Of a stretch of 64,000 bases of DNA, positions 47,417 through 58,225 are shown piece after piece (position 1 is the first letter of the stretch; each line of letters starts with the position of its first letter). The DNA lies in contig JAIBEK010000031.1 in NCBI GenBank assembly GCA_019459145.1, positions 1 to 64,000 on the forward strand, in the 5' to 3' direction. The notes under the pieces were generated by a model. That model had not been told where the DNA came from. It saw nothing but the letters and a program-made list of their open reading frames with translations, and searched no databases. The translations under genes were made by a program, and so were the position numbers. The DNA is from Arenimonas sp. (GTDB lineage: Bacteria; Pseudomonadota; Alphaproteobacteria; Rhizobiales; Rhizobiaceae).

Positions 47417-47893
47417 ATGCCGCACGATCGAAGCCTGCTCGAAACCCTCACGGGCCAGGAGGAAGCCCTTGTATTCAAGGCCTTCGACGAAAACACCGCG
47501 ATCGAGATCGGCGAGCAGCTGATGCGCGCGGCGCGCGCCGGCGACCTGCCGGTGGTGATCAACATCCGCACCGCGGACCGTGTGCTGTTCCATGCCGCCC
47601 TGCCCGGCTCGTCGCCGGACAATGACGAATGGGCGCGCCGCAAGAGCAATGTGGCGCTGCGCTTCCACAAGTCATCCATGCGGGTGGGCGAAAACTATCG
47701 GCTGAAGGGCCGCGAAATCTGCGCCGAACTAGGCCTCGATCCGATCGACTATGCCAGCCACGGCGGCAGCTTTCCGGTGCGCGTCGCCGGCACCGGCGTG
47801 GTTGCCGCCATCACCGTCTCGGGCCTCGCGTCCGAGGATGACCACGGACTGATCGTCAGGGTGCTCGAGGATTACCTGGTGGTGGAACAATAG
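47417..47893 (+). CDS. UPF0303 / HbpS-like heme-associated protein
   Basis: A 158-residue member of the HbpS/GlcG-like fold (EIGEQLMRAARAGDLPVVIN, SSMRVGENYRLKGR, ASHGGSFPVRV). Relatives bind or degrade heme or sense redox state; annotation systems often call this a heme-degrading domain protein. GAGG lies nine bases upstream of the ATG. Convergent with the NTF2-like gene. Confidence 0.85.
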   Translation: MPHDRSLLETLTGQEEALVFKAFDENTAIEIGEQLMRAARAGDLPVVINIRTADRVLFHAALPGSSPDNDEWARRKSNVALRFHKSSMRVGENYRLKGREICAELGLDPIDYASHGGSFPVRVAGTGVVAAITVSGLASEDDHGLIVRVLEDYLVVEQ

Positions 47894-47915
47894 CCTGAGG
47901 TCAGTTGCCGGGTCT

Positions 47916-48290
47916 TCAGAGCGCGGTCGACAGGTAGAGGCTGAGCCGGGTCAGGTGATCGTCCTCGCTTTCGAAGACCAGCACGCAAGGCAGCGAGAAC
48001 CGCGCGCCCTTGCCCGACCCAGCAGCACCCTTGCGGTCGCTGCCGTCAATCGTGCCGTCATAGGCGCCGCGCAGGCCGGCCTCGTCGGCCATGGCGACGC
48101 CATTGGCAAAAAGCGCGTCGTGACGCAGCAGGTAGGCCGACAGCGTGTCGCGGATCGAGGCGACGCCGATCACCCGCTGGCCATCCGGCATGTCGAGCAC
48201 CGCCTCAGCATCGAACAGGGCTTCAAGCGCGGCAAAGTCACGCTGGTTGAGCGCCTCGATCGCCAGTGACATCTGTTGTCGGATCGGCAT
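47916..48290 (-). CDS. NTF2/SnoaL-like protein
   Basis: A 124-residue cone-fold protein (LNQRDFAALEALFDAEAVLDMP, FSLPCVLVFESEDDHLTRLS), the small-ligand-binding or isomerase-type NTF2 fold. MPIRQQM at 48290 is the likely start; the longer frame to 48377 reads over the ArgP stop. No specific role can be given. Confidence 0.82.
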   Translation of the reverse strand: MPIRQQMSLAIEALNQRDFAALEALFDAEAVLDMPDGQRVIGVASIRDTLSAYLLRHDALFANGVAMADEAGLRGAYDGTIDGSDRKGAAGSGKGARFSLPCVLVFESEDDHLTRLSLYLSTAL

Positions 48291-48373
48291 GGAAATATCC
48301 CTTGGTGAATTTCTCCTGACGCATCTAGGGCACGACGCACGGATCGGCAATGGCGGTGAAAGGCTCGTCACCC

Positions 48374-49264
48374 TCAAAGGCCGTACGGCCGCAACGCCGT
48401 TCGCGCCGTCTCGGCGACCGCACGGTTGAGCGGGCTCAAGGCCGACGCGACCGACCGGCTGAAGTGCCAGAAGAGCGGCACATCATAGGCTTTGTCCGCG
48501 AGAAGGGGCACAAGCCGCCCCGCAGCGATGGCGTCCACCACCAGCACCTCCGGATTGAGCCCCCAGCCAAGACCGGCCTGCGTCGCATCGACGAAGGCCT
48601 GCGACGACGGCAGCCAGTGGGTCGGCGGCACGATCCCCTCGCCGACATGCGTCTCGATCCAGCGAGCCTGCAGCATGTCCTTGGCATTGAAGGTCAGCGC
48701 CGGCGCCCGCGCCAGGGTCTTCACTGTGACCCCCTCGGCAAACCAGCGCGCCATGAAGCCGGGGCTGGCCGTCGCGACATAGCGCAGCGCCCCGAGCGGC
48801 CGGCAGTCGCAGCCGCGCACCGGCGCGTCGGAGCCGCTGACCGCCGCGCGCACCTCGCCGCGCCGCAGCCACTCGGCACTGTGTTCCTGGTCGTCGAGTA
48901 CCAGATCGAACAGACAATCCGGCACCATCGCCATCGCCGTGACGAACCAGGTCGCAAGGCTGTCCGCATTCACGGCAATGCGGATTGTCGGCATCCGCCC
49001 ATCGATCGCCTCGCGGCCCATATCCTCAGCCAGCGTCCGTTCCAAAAGCGCGACCTCTTCGGCATGGCGCGCCAGCCGCAACCCGGCTTCCGTGCCCGAA
49101 CACGGTTGGCCACGGATGACCAGAACCGAGCCGATGCGCTCCTCGAGCAGCTTGATGCGCTGCGAGATCGCCGAAGGCGTCACGCCGATCTGCCGGGCGG
49201 CCCGCTCGAAACTGCCGGTCCGCACCACAGACACCAGTGCGTCCAGAAGCGCATAATCGAGCAT
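48374..49264 (-). CDS. argP: LysR family regulator ArgP/LysG
   Basis: A 296-residue LysR regulator of the ArgP (IciA/LysG) group: N-terminal HTH (3-60, FERAARQIGVTPSAISQRIK) and a C-terminal ligand domain. It is divergent from a LysE/ArgO exporter with 93 bases between starts and paired TTAG-N5-CTAA sites there, the classic arrangement in which intracellular lysine or arginine switches on export. Confidence 0.92.
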   Translation of the reverse strand: MLDYALLDALVSVVRTGSFERAARQIGVTPSAISQRIKLLEERIGSVLVIRGQPCSGTEAGLRLARHAEEVALLERTLAEDMGREAIDGRMPTIRIAVNADSLATWFVTAMAMVPDCLFDLVLDDQEHSAEWLRRGEVRAAVSGSDAPVRGCDCRPLGALRYVATASPGFMARWFAEGVTVKTLARAPALTFNAKDMLQARWIETHVGEGIVPPTHWLPSSQAFVDATQAGLGWGLNPEVLVVDAIAAGRLVPLLADKAYDVPLFWHFSRSVASALSPLNRAVAETARTALRPYGL

Positions 49265-49266
49265 CG

Positions 49267-49309
49267 ATTAGAACTCCTAATCCATATGAAGATTTATTAG
49301 TTTTTCTAA
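49267..49309. promoter_or_regulatory. Two LysR-type boxes between argP and lysE
   Basis: TTAG-AACTC-CTAA (49268-49280, extended to ATTAG/CTAAT at 49267-49281) and TTAG-TTTTT-CTAA (49297-49309) are two inverted pairs with the same arms and spacing, 29 bases apart. They fit a T-N11-A LysR site plus a second activation site before lysE. Confidence 0.65.
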
Positions 49310-49357
49310 GTATCGGCCGCCAGCTAGTCAAGGCGACATCCTTGCCGGAGCCTTGCC

Positions 49358-49963
49358 ATGCTGATTGCCGCCACCGCCGGTTTCTTCCTCGGCCTTAGCC
49401 TGATCGTCGCGATCGGGGCGCAGAACGCTTTCGTGCTGCGCCAGGGATTGCGGCGCAGCCACGTCTTCGCCATCTGCCTCGCTTGCGCGGCATCGGACGC
49501 GGCGCTGATCGCGGCCGGCATCAGTGGGCTTGGCAAGGCCATCGCCGCCCTGCCCTGGCTCACGCCGCTGATGCGTTATGGCGGAGCCGCCTTCCTCTTT
49601 TTCTACAGCCTTCGGAGCCTGCGCGCCGCGTGGACCGGCAATGCGGCGCTGAAGCCGGAAGGAGAGGCGCAGGAGAGCCTTGCCGCGGCGTTGTTGACCT
49701 GTCTCGCGCTGACCTGGCTCAACCCGCATGTTTATCTCGACACCGTGGTTCTGCTCGGCTCGATCTCCACCCAATATCCCGGCCAGGGTCTGGCCTTCGG
49801 CCTTGGGGCGACGACCGCGTCTTTCCTGTTCTTTTTTTCGCTGGGATATGGCGCGCGCTATCTGCGACCGCTCTTCGCCCGTCCCGCCGCCTGGCGGGTG
49901 CTCGACGGACTGATCGCGCTGGTGATGGCGGCGATCGCCGTCAATCTGCTGTGGACCAGTTGA
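49358..49963 (+). CDS. LysE/ArgO family amino acid exporter
   Basis: A 201-residue protein with six membrane segments, the LysE fold. Conserved parts are GLSLIVAIGAQNAFVLRQGL and TWLNPHVYLDTVVLLG (LNP...D motif). It exports basic amino acids, probably arginine or lysine, under control of the divergent ArgP. Confidence 0.94.
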   Translation: MLIAATAGFFLGLSLIVAIGAQNAFVLRQGLRRSHVFAICLACAASDAALIAAGISGLGKAIAALPWLTPLMRYGGAAFLFFYSLRSLRAAWTGNAALKPEGEAQESLAAALLTCLALTWLNPHVYLDTVVLLGSISTQYPGQGLAFGLGATTASFLFFFSLGYGARYLRPLFARPAAWRVLDGLIALVMAAIAVNLLWTS

Positions 49964-49996
49964 ACCGTGGGTGATCGAAAATCGGTGAGCCTGCAC

Positions 49997-51148
49997 TCAG
50001 AACTCGGGAAACCCGTAGCGTTTCCAGTCGCTCTTCGGGATCGCCGCGCCGACCTCAAAGGCGAAGGACAGGACGCGGGTGGCATCGGGGTCGATCTCGC
50101 AGCGGAAGCGCAGATTGAACCATTGCCCATTCGCCCGAAAGGCCGCCTTGTTGACCGTCAACACATCGCCGTCCTTGAGCTGGAAGGACGGCAGGAGCTC
50201 GGGCCGGTAGGTAGGCGTGCCGTGCCGTAACTGCTCGCGCAATTCGGTGACGCACAACTGATCGGCCCGGTCAGGGCGTGGAATATCGCCCATCGCCGTC
50301 ATCGCCGCGGGGTCTCCGGTCAGGCTGGTCGAATAGAGCGTCGTCACCTCGTCCAACGCGGCCGTGGGCTGCACCGCTTCGTCCACCGGCGCGGCCGGAT
50401 CTTCGGACCTGGCGACCGGCTGATCGGTTTTGTCCGCGGGTCTATCCTGGGTCAGGGTGACGGTCGTCTCGGCGGTCTGCTGCACCGGTATCGGCCCGTC
50501 GCCGGCGTCCCCGGTCGCCACGGCATCGATTTCAGGAATGGTGATATCGTCGGGCAGCGGCGCACCGGCCGGCGCGTCCGCCTCGGCGGTGTTCTCTTCC
50601 TCGGTCGGCGCAGATTCGGGCTTGTCGGTCGGCGGCTCGCTCTCCTCGGGGGGCACCTCGGCCGGTTTGGCAGCCTCCTCGACTGCGTTGCCACTCGTAT
50701 CCTGGCGCGGCCCGGCATCCTTTTCGCCAAACTGGATCACGGGACGCAGCACCGGCATGGTCGGCGCCGGCGCCCCGGCGGCATCTTCCGGCGTTTGCTC
50801 TTCCGGTGCCGGCTCCCCGGCCGCCTCTTCCGGCGGCTGCTCGGCTGGCGGCTGCTCGACCGGCCGCTCCGGCGGCGTCGGCACGCTCTGCGGCGGCGGT
50901 GGCGCCTCAGCCTGCTCGTCGGCTGGTGGCTCGGGCGCCGGCTGCGCCTCTTCAGCCTTGGCCGGTTCCGGCTGCGGCTCCTCCGGCGGCGGCACGATCT
51001 CGACCGTCACGCTCTCTTCCGGAGCCGGCTGCGATATCGGCTCCGGCATATTGATCAACAGCATCGCCAGAAGAACGAAATGCAGCAGGACCGAGACGAC
51101 AACGCCCCCACCCAACTTTCTCCAACGTCCTGCCGATGACTTTTCCAT
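49997..51148 (-). CDS. DUF930 protein with TonB-like Pro/Glu-rich stalk
   Basis: A 383-residue envelope protein: one N-terminal membrane segment (about 14-34), a long Pro/Glu/Ala-rich low-complexity stalk (about 38-280, PPPEEPQPEPAKAEEAQP) as in TonB, and a C-terminal DUF930 domain (about 295-383, LCVTELREQLRHG, WFNLRFRCEIDPDATRV) with two cysteines. DUF930 is nearly confined to rhizobia and relatives and has no known function. The layout suggests it reaches across the periplasm. Confidence 0.88.
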   Translation of the reverse strand: MEKSSAGRWRKLGGGVVVSVLLHFVLLAMLLINMPEPISQPAPEESVTVEIVPPPEEPQPEPAKAEEAQPAPEPPADEQAEAPPPPQSVPTPPERPVEQPPAEQPPEEAAGEPAPEEQTPEDAAGAPAPTMPVLRPVIQFGEKDAGPRQDTSGNAVEEAAKPAEVPPEESEPPTDKPESAPTEEENTAEADAPAGAPLPDDITIPEIDAVATGDAGDGPIPVQQTAETTVTLTQDRPADKTDQPVARSEDPAAPVDEAVQPTAALDEVTTLYSTSLTGDPAAMTAMGDIPRPDRADQLCVTELREQLRHGTPTYRPELLPSFQLKDGDVLTVNKAAFRANGQWFNLRFRCEIDPDATRVLSFAFEVGAAIPKSDWKRYGFPEF

Positions 51149-51249
51149 GCCGATCGAAGCTTCCCTAGCAAATCCGGGCTGATGTGGCCCCCAAAAGCGG
51201 CACCATCAAGGGACGGGCGCGAGATCGTCCCAAGATGCCGGTTAAAGCC

Positions 51250-51284
51250 AAAAGAAAACCCGACTGGATTTCTCCGGCCGGGTT
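51250..51284 (-). terminator. Terminator behind the rpoD-downstream small gene
   Basis: On the minus strand AACCCG (51279-51284) with extra pairing CCGG/CCAG-type inside closes against CGGGTT (51257-51262) and is followed by TTCTTTT. It lies 28 bases after the small-gene stop and probably ends the rpoD transcript. Confidence 0.7.
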
Positions 51285-51311
51285 GTCGCTTTCAACGCCC
51301 TTGGCAGTCTA

Positions 51312-51545
51312 TCAACGGAATCCGAACTCGTTCTTAAGTATATGAACCAAATTTTCGGCTCCCTCGCGATCCAGCTGGATAGTCTGACTCTTCTTTCCCG
51401 GGATTTCCCTATCAAGAGAACCGTAAGTATCGATCTGCACAATCCGCTTATCGTCCACACCGAATACGGAGTATGTGGCAGCTATCTCCTTGTGCAGAGA
51501 ATTGCGCTCCATGCTCTTGTGTTCGAATCGTCGCACCAGAGCCAT
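51312..51545 (-). CDS. Small conserved rhizobial protein
   Basis: A 77-residue soluble protein (VQIDTYGSLDREIPGKKSQT, IQLDREGAENLVHILKNEF) that begins one base after the rpoD stop and so is cotranscribed with it. Similar small proteins in rhizobial genomes have been labelled methionyl-tRNA formyltransferase, but the chain is far too short and lacks that fold. Function unknown. Confidence 0.78.
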   Translation of the reverse strand: MALVRRFEHKSMERNSLHKEIAATYSVFGVDDKRIVQIDTYGSLDREIPGKKSQTIQLDREGAENLVHILKNEFGFR

Positions 51546-51546
51546 A

Positions 51547-53601
<2,055 letters not shown>

Positions 53602-54030
53602 CTAATTCGTCGCTTTCCTGACGTCTGATCTTGTCCGCACGATGCAAAGCGGAGAGTGGCCCCAAGGCCCCTGCCCGCTACGATTTCTGTCAATGACCTA
53701 ACGGAATGGTGCTTAATTCCCGATTAACTAAGGACCGCATAGCCGCCGCGCAAAGTCCTCGTTCTTCCGAATGACCGGTCATGGTACTAGAGATTCGCTG
53801 GACCCACTTCACCCTTGTGTGCCTGTATTGGTGATTCCCACAATTTTCCCTGCCGTCAAGCTTTTCCGGTACGATTGCCCGGGAAAACGGGAAAATTCTT
53901 AACGCTTAAGCCTGTGCAAACCGCTGTGGGCGAATGTAGGTGTGAAAGCGCCGGAAACAAGGGGCAGCGCCGGCATGGCCGCGACACGCGCCTCACCGCG
54001 ATGCGCGAACCGACCTTAGCAAGGCCGGCT
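53602..54030. other. 429-base gap upstream of rpoD
   Basis: No gene is visible. AGGAAA lies about 12 bases before the rpoD ATG and a TTGACA hexamer occurs on the minus strand (53688-53693), without a convincing -10 box. The size suggests that rpoD has its own promoters despite the upstream dnaG and cyclase genes. Confidence 0.5.
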
Positions 54031-55320
54031 TTACGACTTGAGACCCGTGAGAAACCAGACCCGCATGGGACCCTTGCCCTTGACGTCGATCTCGCCTCGG
54101 AGCTCGAAATCGAAGCGGTCTTCGAGCATGGTCTTCACGCGGTCCCCGACCTGGATCCGGCCGGCGACCCCATGGGACTCCATCCGCGCCGCCGTGTTCA
54201 CCGCATCGCCCCACACATCGTAGAGCAGCTTGTTCGAACCGATGACGCCGGCAACCACCGGACCGCTGTCGAGGCCGATTCGCACTTCGACCGCTTCGCC
54301 GCCATCCGCCGAGATCTGTCGGCAACATTCCAGGATGTCGAGCGCCATCAATGCCACGCTTTCGGCATGGTCGGCGCGCGGTTCTGGCAGACCGCCGGCG
54401 ACCATATAGGCATCGCCGATCGTCTTGATCTTCTCCAGCCCGTGGACTGCCGCGAGCGCGTCGAAACTGCGGAACACCTGGCTGAGAAAGGTCACCACGT
54501 CGCGCGACGGCCACTTGGCCACACGCGGGGTGAAATTGACGATGTCGGCAAAGAGAATGGTCGCTGAACCGATCTGATCGGCGACCATGGCGGTTTCGCT
54601 GTGCTTGAGCCGCAAGGCAACTGTGCGGGGCAGCATGTTTTCCAGCAGGCGCTCCGAGAAGCGGTGCTCCTTCAAAAGCGCCAGCTCCGCCCGACTGGCC
54701 TCCTGGAAGGCGAAGAGCACGGTCATGAAGATCAGCAGGAACACGAGAGGGACGGTCATGAAGAACAGGATGTCGAGAACGGCCGGATCGACCTTCAGGA
54801 ATCCCGCCGGCCCGGCAAAGAATATCTCCGTCGCCAGGAATGCGGCCAGCGCCAGGACCATTACGACGGCCGACCGTGCCAGGCTCTCGGCCCCGAAGAC
54901 CAGCATTGTCGCTGCGCCCCCCGGCAAGAAGAACAGATGCAGGCCGGATTCGCGGCCGAAGAGGAAGCAATAGCCGACGCCGTAGGCGAGCCACATGGCC
55001 GACAAGTATACGGCCGCTACGGCCGAACCGAAGCGATGAAAATACGGCGTCGCCGCATAGACTATGATCTGCGGGGACAGCAGCGCCACCGCCGGCCAGA
55101 GCGCCTCAAGATCGTAAAAGGAGTAGAAAAGGATGTAGGGCACGGTCATCAGGCTGGCGAGCAGCGAACCGAGATTGATGACCGCCATACGACGACGGAC
55201 ATGCGGCGAATACCCCCGCGTGCCGCTTGCGGCCACCAGCCGCAGCAAGGCCATCGGCTGCCATGATGCCCCCGCCCGGCAGCCGCGCGGGGCTGAGATG
55301 TGAAGTTCCTGCGTCGACAC
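54031..55320 (-). CDS. Membrane-anchored class III adenylate/guanylate cyclase
   Basis: About 429 residues: five or six membrane segments in a MASE-like N-terminal part (about 45-190), a coiled linker (about 200-225) and a class III cyclase domain (about 235-425: ATILFADIVNFT with metal-binding Asp, IKTIGDAYMVAGG, YDVWGDAVNTAARMES). The key metal, purine and transition-state residues appear present, so it probably makes cAMP. GTG at 55320 (STQELHIS) is the likely start; upstream ATG at 55395 gives an unlikely lead. It lies between dnaG and rpoD, all on one strand. Confidence 0.88.
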   Translation of the reverse strand: MSTQELHISAPRGCRAGASWQPMALLRLVAASGTRGYSPHVRRRMAVINLGSLLASLMTVPYILFYSFYDLEALWPAVALLSPQIIVYAATPYFHRFGSAVAAVYLSAMWLAYGVGYCFLFGRESGLHLFFLPGGAATMLVFGAESLARSAVVMVLALAAFLATEIFFAGPAGFLKVDPAVLDILFFMTVPLVFLLIFMTVLFAFQEASRAELALLKEHRFSERLLENMLPRTVALRLKHSETAMVADQIGSATILFADIVNFTPRVAKWPSRDVVTFLSQVFRSFDALAAVHGLEKIKTIGDAYMVAGGLPEPRADHAESVALMALDILECCRQISADGGEAVEVRIGLDSGPVVAGVIGSNKLLYDVWGDAVNTAARMESHGVAGRIQVGDRVKTMLEDRFDFELRGEIDVKGKGPMRVWFLTGLKS

Positions 55321-55398
55321 GACCTGTCCCGCTTTGCGGTTGTGACTGCTGAATGGTACATCCGCCGGACAAGGGCAACCGTTAAATCGCCGCACGCG

Positions 55399-57420
55399 TC
55401 ACGCGCTGTGACCTGTGGCCGCTCCCTTGACGCGCCCGGACATGACCCCGAAGCCGTCGATGATCGCCTCCTGGTTTTCCATCCGGGTGATCTCGAGCTG
55501 AACTTCGTGCAAGGCACCGATCAGCTGGCCGATCCGCTCGGCATCCTCGGCCTCGGTGGCCTCGGCCACTTCGCGTTCGAGTTCGATGCGCTGCCGCCTC
55601 AGCGCCTTGGTGCGCTTGTGCAGGGAGAGCGCCTGGCGATAGCCCTCGCCCGCATCCTCGGCAGCCGCGATTTCGGTCGCTGTCCACAGCCGCGCATTGC
55701 GGATCTGCTGGTCTAGGCCCTTGATAAGGGCGCCATGGCCCTGCTCTTCCAGGCGGGCAAGCAAGACCTCCCGGGTAAGCTGGGCGCCGGTGCCGGCAGC
55801 GATCGTCAAAAGCGAGGACCATAGCTTCTGCAGCGCGCGGTTCTCGTAGTCGATCGAGGCGATTTCGTCGTAATCGTCCTGGAGCAATTGCGGATGGTTG
55901 ACGATCGTCAGCGCCAGAACGCTCTCGCGCAACGCCGGCTGATCCTGGTGCCCCTTGACCAGGCCGGATCGCGCCAGACGGTCGGAGACAGCACCGCCGC
56001 CTCCGGCTGACGGCCCCGGCGCGCGGCCCGCGAACCGCCCCTGGCCCGACGCTCCGCCACGGCCGCCACCTGCACCGCGATTGCCCGGCTCGAAGCCGCC
56101 GCGGCGCTCGTTGCGCGCCGCCTGGCTCGGCTGGAAGAAGTTATTCAGCCGGTCCCGGACATCCTGTTGATAGTGACGGCGGACATTCTCGTCGGCGATC
56201 ACGGCAACCACCTGCTTCATCCGCGCTTCAAGCTCGGCACGTTTTTCCGGCGTGTCGAACTGCCCGCCGCCCGCCTCGCGTATCCAAAGCATCTCCGCGA
56301 GCGGCCGCGCCTCCGACAGCACCTTGTCGAACGGGGCGCGACCGTCCTGCTTGACCAGATCATCCGGATCCTTGCCGTCCGGCAGCATGGCGAAGCGGAC
56401 CGATCGGCCGGGCTTGAGATGCGGCAGGGCCAAGTCGACGGCGCGGAACGCCGCCCGTTGTCCGGCCCCGTCACCGTCGAAGCAGAGCACCGGCACTGGC
56501 GTCATCTTCCACATCAGGTCGAGCTGGTTCTCCGTCAAAGCCGTGCCGAGCGGCGCGACCGCGTTCTCGATGCCGGCCTGGTGGAGGGCGATCACGTCCA
56601 TATAGCCTTCGACGGCGATGATCGTCTCGGAACCGGAAGGCCCCTGCAGCGCACGCCGGGCGCGGGAAAAATTGAACAGGACATTGCCCTTGTGGAAGAG
56701 CTCGGTCTCCGGCGAGTTCATGTATTTCGCCATGGCATCCGGCGCCATGGCGCGCCCACCAAACGCGATCACCTTGTCGCGCGACGACAGGATCGGGAAC
56801 ATGATGCGGTCGCGGAAATAGTCGTAGGACACGGGAATGTCGGGCCCGTGCCGCACCAGGCCGCAGGCCTCGATCTGCTCCTTGGGCACGCCCTTGGCGG
56901 CCAGATGTTCCTTTAACGCATTGCGGCTCTCCGGCGCATAGCCGAGCCGGAAGGTCTCGATCGTCCGCCCCGAAAGTCCGCGTTCGCGCAGATAGGCACG
57001 GGCCCTCGCGCCGCTCGCTGTCTGCAACTGGTCCTGGAAGAATTGGGTCGCCATTTCCATGACGTCCTGCAGCGTGGTGCGTTCCTTCTCGCGCCGCTCA
57101 GCTTGCGGATCGGCCTTGGGCATGGCGATCCCCGCCATGTCGGCGATCTGCTGCACGGCCTCGGGAAAGCTCAACCCCTCGAGATCGGTGAGAAAGCGGA
57201 AATGGTCGCCGGAAACACCGCAGCCGAAGCAGTGGTAACGGCCCTTGCGGTCCTCGCAGTGAAAGCTCGGGCTCTTCTCGCCGTGGAACGGGCAGCAGGC
57301 CCAGTAGTCCCCGCGCGACACATTGGTCTTTCGGCGATCCCACGACACACGTCGGCCGACCACGGCCGAAATCGGCACGCGGTCGCGTATCTCGTCGAGA
57401 AAGTCGTTGGAAAAGCGCAT
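55399..57420 (-). CDS. dnaG: DNA primase
   Basis: A 673-residue DnaG. N-terminal zinc-binding domain (CCPFHGEKSPSF, YHCFGCGVSGD), the TOPRIM core (about 255-345: IIAVEGYMDVIAL, CFDGDGAGQRAAFRA) and a C-terminal helicase-binding domain after a Gly/Arg-rich linker (about 440-490). It synthesises RNA primers at the fork with DnaB. It is followed by the cyclase and rpoD genes, an expanded form of the usual dnaG-rpoD pair. Confidence 0.97.
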   Translation of the reverse strand: MRFSNDFLDEIRDRVPISAVVGRRVSWDRRKTNVSRGDYWACCPFHGEKSPSFHCEDRKGRYHCFGCGVSGDHFRFLTDLEGLSFPEAVQQIADMAGIAMPKADPQAERREKERTTLQDVMEMATQFFQDQLQTASGARARAYLRERGLSGRTIETFRLGYAPESRNALKEHLAAKGVPKEQIEACGLVRHGPDIPVSYDYFRDRIMFPILSSRDKVIAFGGRAMAPDAMAKYMNSPETELFHKGNVLFNFSRARRALQGPSGSETIIAVEGYMDVIALHQAGIENAVAPLGTALTENQLDLMWKMTPVPVLCFDGDGAGQRAAFRAVDLALPHLKPGRSVRFAMLPDGKDPDDLVKQDGRAPFDKVLSEARPLAEMLWIREAGGGQFDTPEKRAELEARMKQVVAVIADENVRRHYQQDVRDRLNNFFQPSQAARNERRGGFEPGNRGAGGGRGGASGQGRFAGRAPGPSAGGGGAVSDRLARSGLVKGHQDQPALRESVLALTIVNHPQLLQDDYDEIASIDYENRALQKLWSSLLTIAAGTGAQLTREVLLARLEEQGHGALIKGLDQQIRNARLWTATEIAAAEDAGEGYRQALSLHKRTKALRRQRIELEREVAEATEAEDAERIGQLIGALHEVQLEITRMENQEAIIDGFGVMSGRVKGAATGHSA

Positions 57421-57506
57421 GTCCGTCCCTTGGTGGTTACCCTCATATAGGCGGGTGCCCCGGCAAGCGCCAAGGGTTTTGCGGCTTGCACCCGCTATTC
57501 ACAGCC

Positions 57507-57533
57507 TTGACTTAAATGACAGCCGTATATACA
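57507..57533 (+). promoter_or_regulatory. Putative brnTA promoter
   Basis: TTGACT (57507-57512) and TATACA (57528-57533) are 15 bases apart, slightly short. The in-frame ATG at 57516 would fall inside this promoter, which favours the downstream ATG at 57579 as the brnT start. Confidence 0.35.
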
Positions 57534-57578
57534 TTCGAATTTAAGCTGCGCCACGGTCAGGAGACGGATGGCTTTGCG

Positions 57579-57875
57579 ATGCCGAACGACCAGTTGCCTG
57601 ACCTCGTCGCGTTCGAATGGGACGAGAGCAAGCGAGAAAGGAACCTCGCGAAGCACGGCATCGATTTCGAGGATGCTGTCCTTGCGCTCTCGACCGAACG
57701 GGTCGAATTCCCCTCACCGAAAGGGGATGAAGACAGGACCATCGCGATCTGCCGGGATTCAGAAAGGCTTATAGCCGTCATTTACACGATGAGAGGAAGC
57801 GTTTGCCGGATTATTTCGGTTCGCGTCGCAAGAGACAATGAACGAAGAGAATATCACGCGCGTTACCCTGGATGA
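57579..57875 (+). CDS. brnT: BrnT family ribonuclease toxin
   Basis: A 98-residue BrnT toxin with the family opening FEWDESKRERNLAKHGIDFEDA (in part: FEWDESK, NLAKHGIDF) and the C-terminal RVARDNERREYHA. BrnT has a RelE-like fold and cleaves RNA. It overlaps the antitoxin gene by 38 bases in another frame. A longer form from 57516 is possible but less likely. Confidence 0.92.
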   Translation: MPNDQLPDLVAFEWDESKRERNLAKHGIDFEDAVLALSTERVEFPSPKGDEDRTIAICRDSERLIAVIYTMRGSVCRIISVRVARDNERREYHARYPG

Positions 57876-58170
57876 AATCCTTGCAAAGCGGGCGCGCGGC
57901 GAAAAGAGCAAAACCGACTGGACCCGCGTCGACGCCATGACCGACGAGGACATCGAGCGCGCCATGCGCGACGATCCCGACTGGAAGGACCTGATGGACA
58001 TTGACTGGTCCAAGGCCGAGATCGTCATTCCGCAACAGAAGAAGGCGATCTCGATCCGTCTGGACGAGGATATCGTCGATTTCTTCAAGGCGTCCGGCAA
58101 GGGATACCAGACCCGCATCAATGCGGTGCTTCGCCATTTCATCACCGAGCAGAAGCGCTCGAAAGGCTAA
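57838..58170 (+). CDS. brnA: BrnA family antitoxin
   Basis: A 110-residue antitoxin with a charged N-terminus that would wrap BrnT and a C-terminal ribbon-helix-helix (AISIRLDEDIVDFFKASGKG). BrnA dimers bind the brnTA promoter and neutralise the toxin. A terminator follows six bases after its stop. Confidence 0.92.
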   Translation: MNEENITRVTLDEILAKRARGEKSKTDWTRVDAMTDEDIERAMRDDPDWKDLMDIDWSKAEIVIPQQKKAISIRLDEDIVDFFKASGKGYQTRINAVLRHFITEQKRSKG

Positions 58171-58176
58171 AACGCA

Positions 58177-58200
58177 AAACTCCGCCCGAAGGCGGAGTTT
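58177..58200. terminator. Bidirectional terminator between brnA and gatB/yqeY
   Basis: AAACTCCGCC-CGAA-GGCGGAGTTT, a perfect 10-bp stem with a GNRA-like tetraloop, A-rich on one side and T-rich on the other, so it can end both convergent transcripts. Confidence 0.85.
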
Positions 58201-58225
58201 AAACGGTCAGTTGCCAGAGGCGTGG

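Noticed and set aside
51312-51545. Methionyl-tRNA formyltransferase
   Set aside because: Only 77 residues with none of the formyl-folate or tRNA-binding motifs; I treat it as a protein of unknown function.
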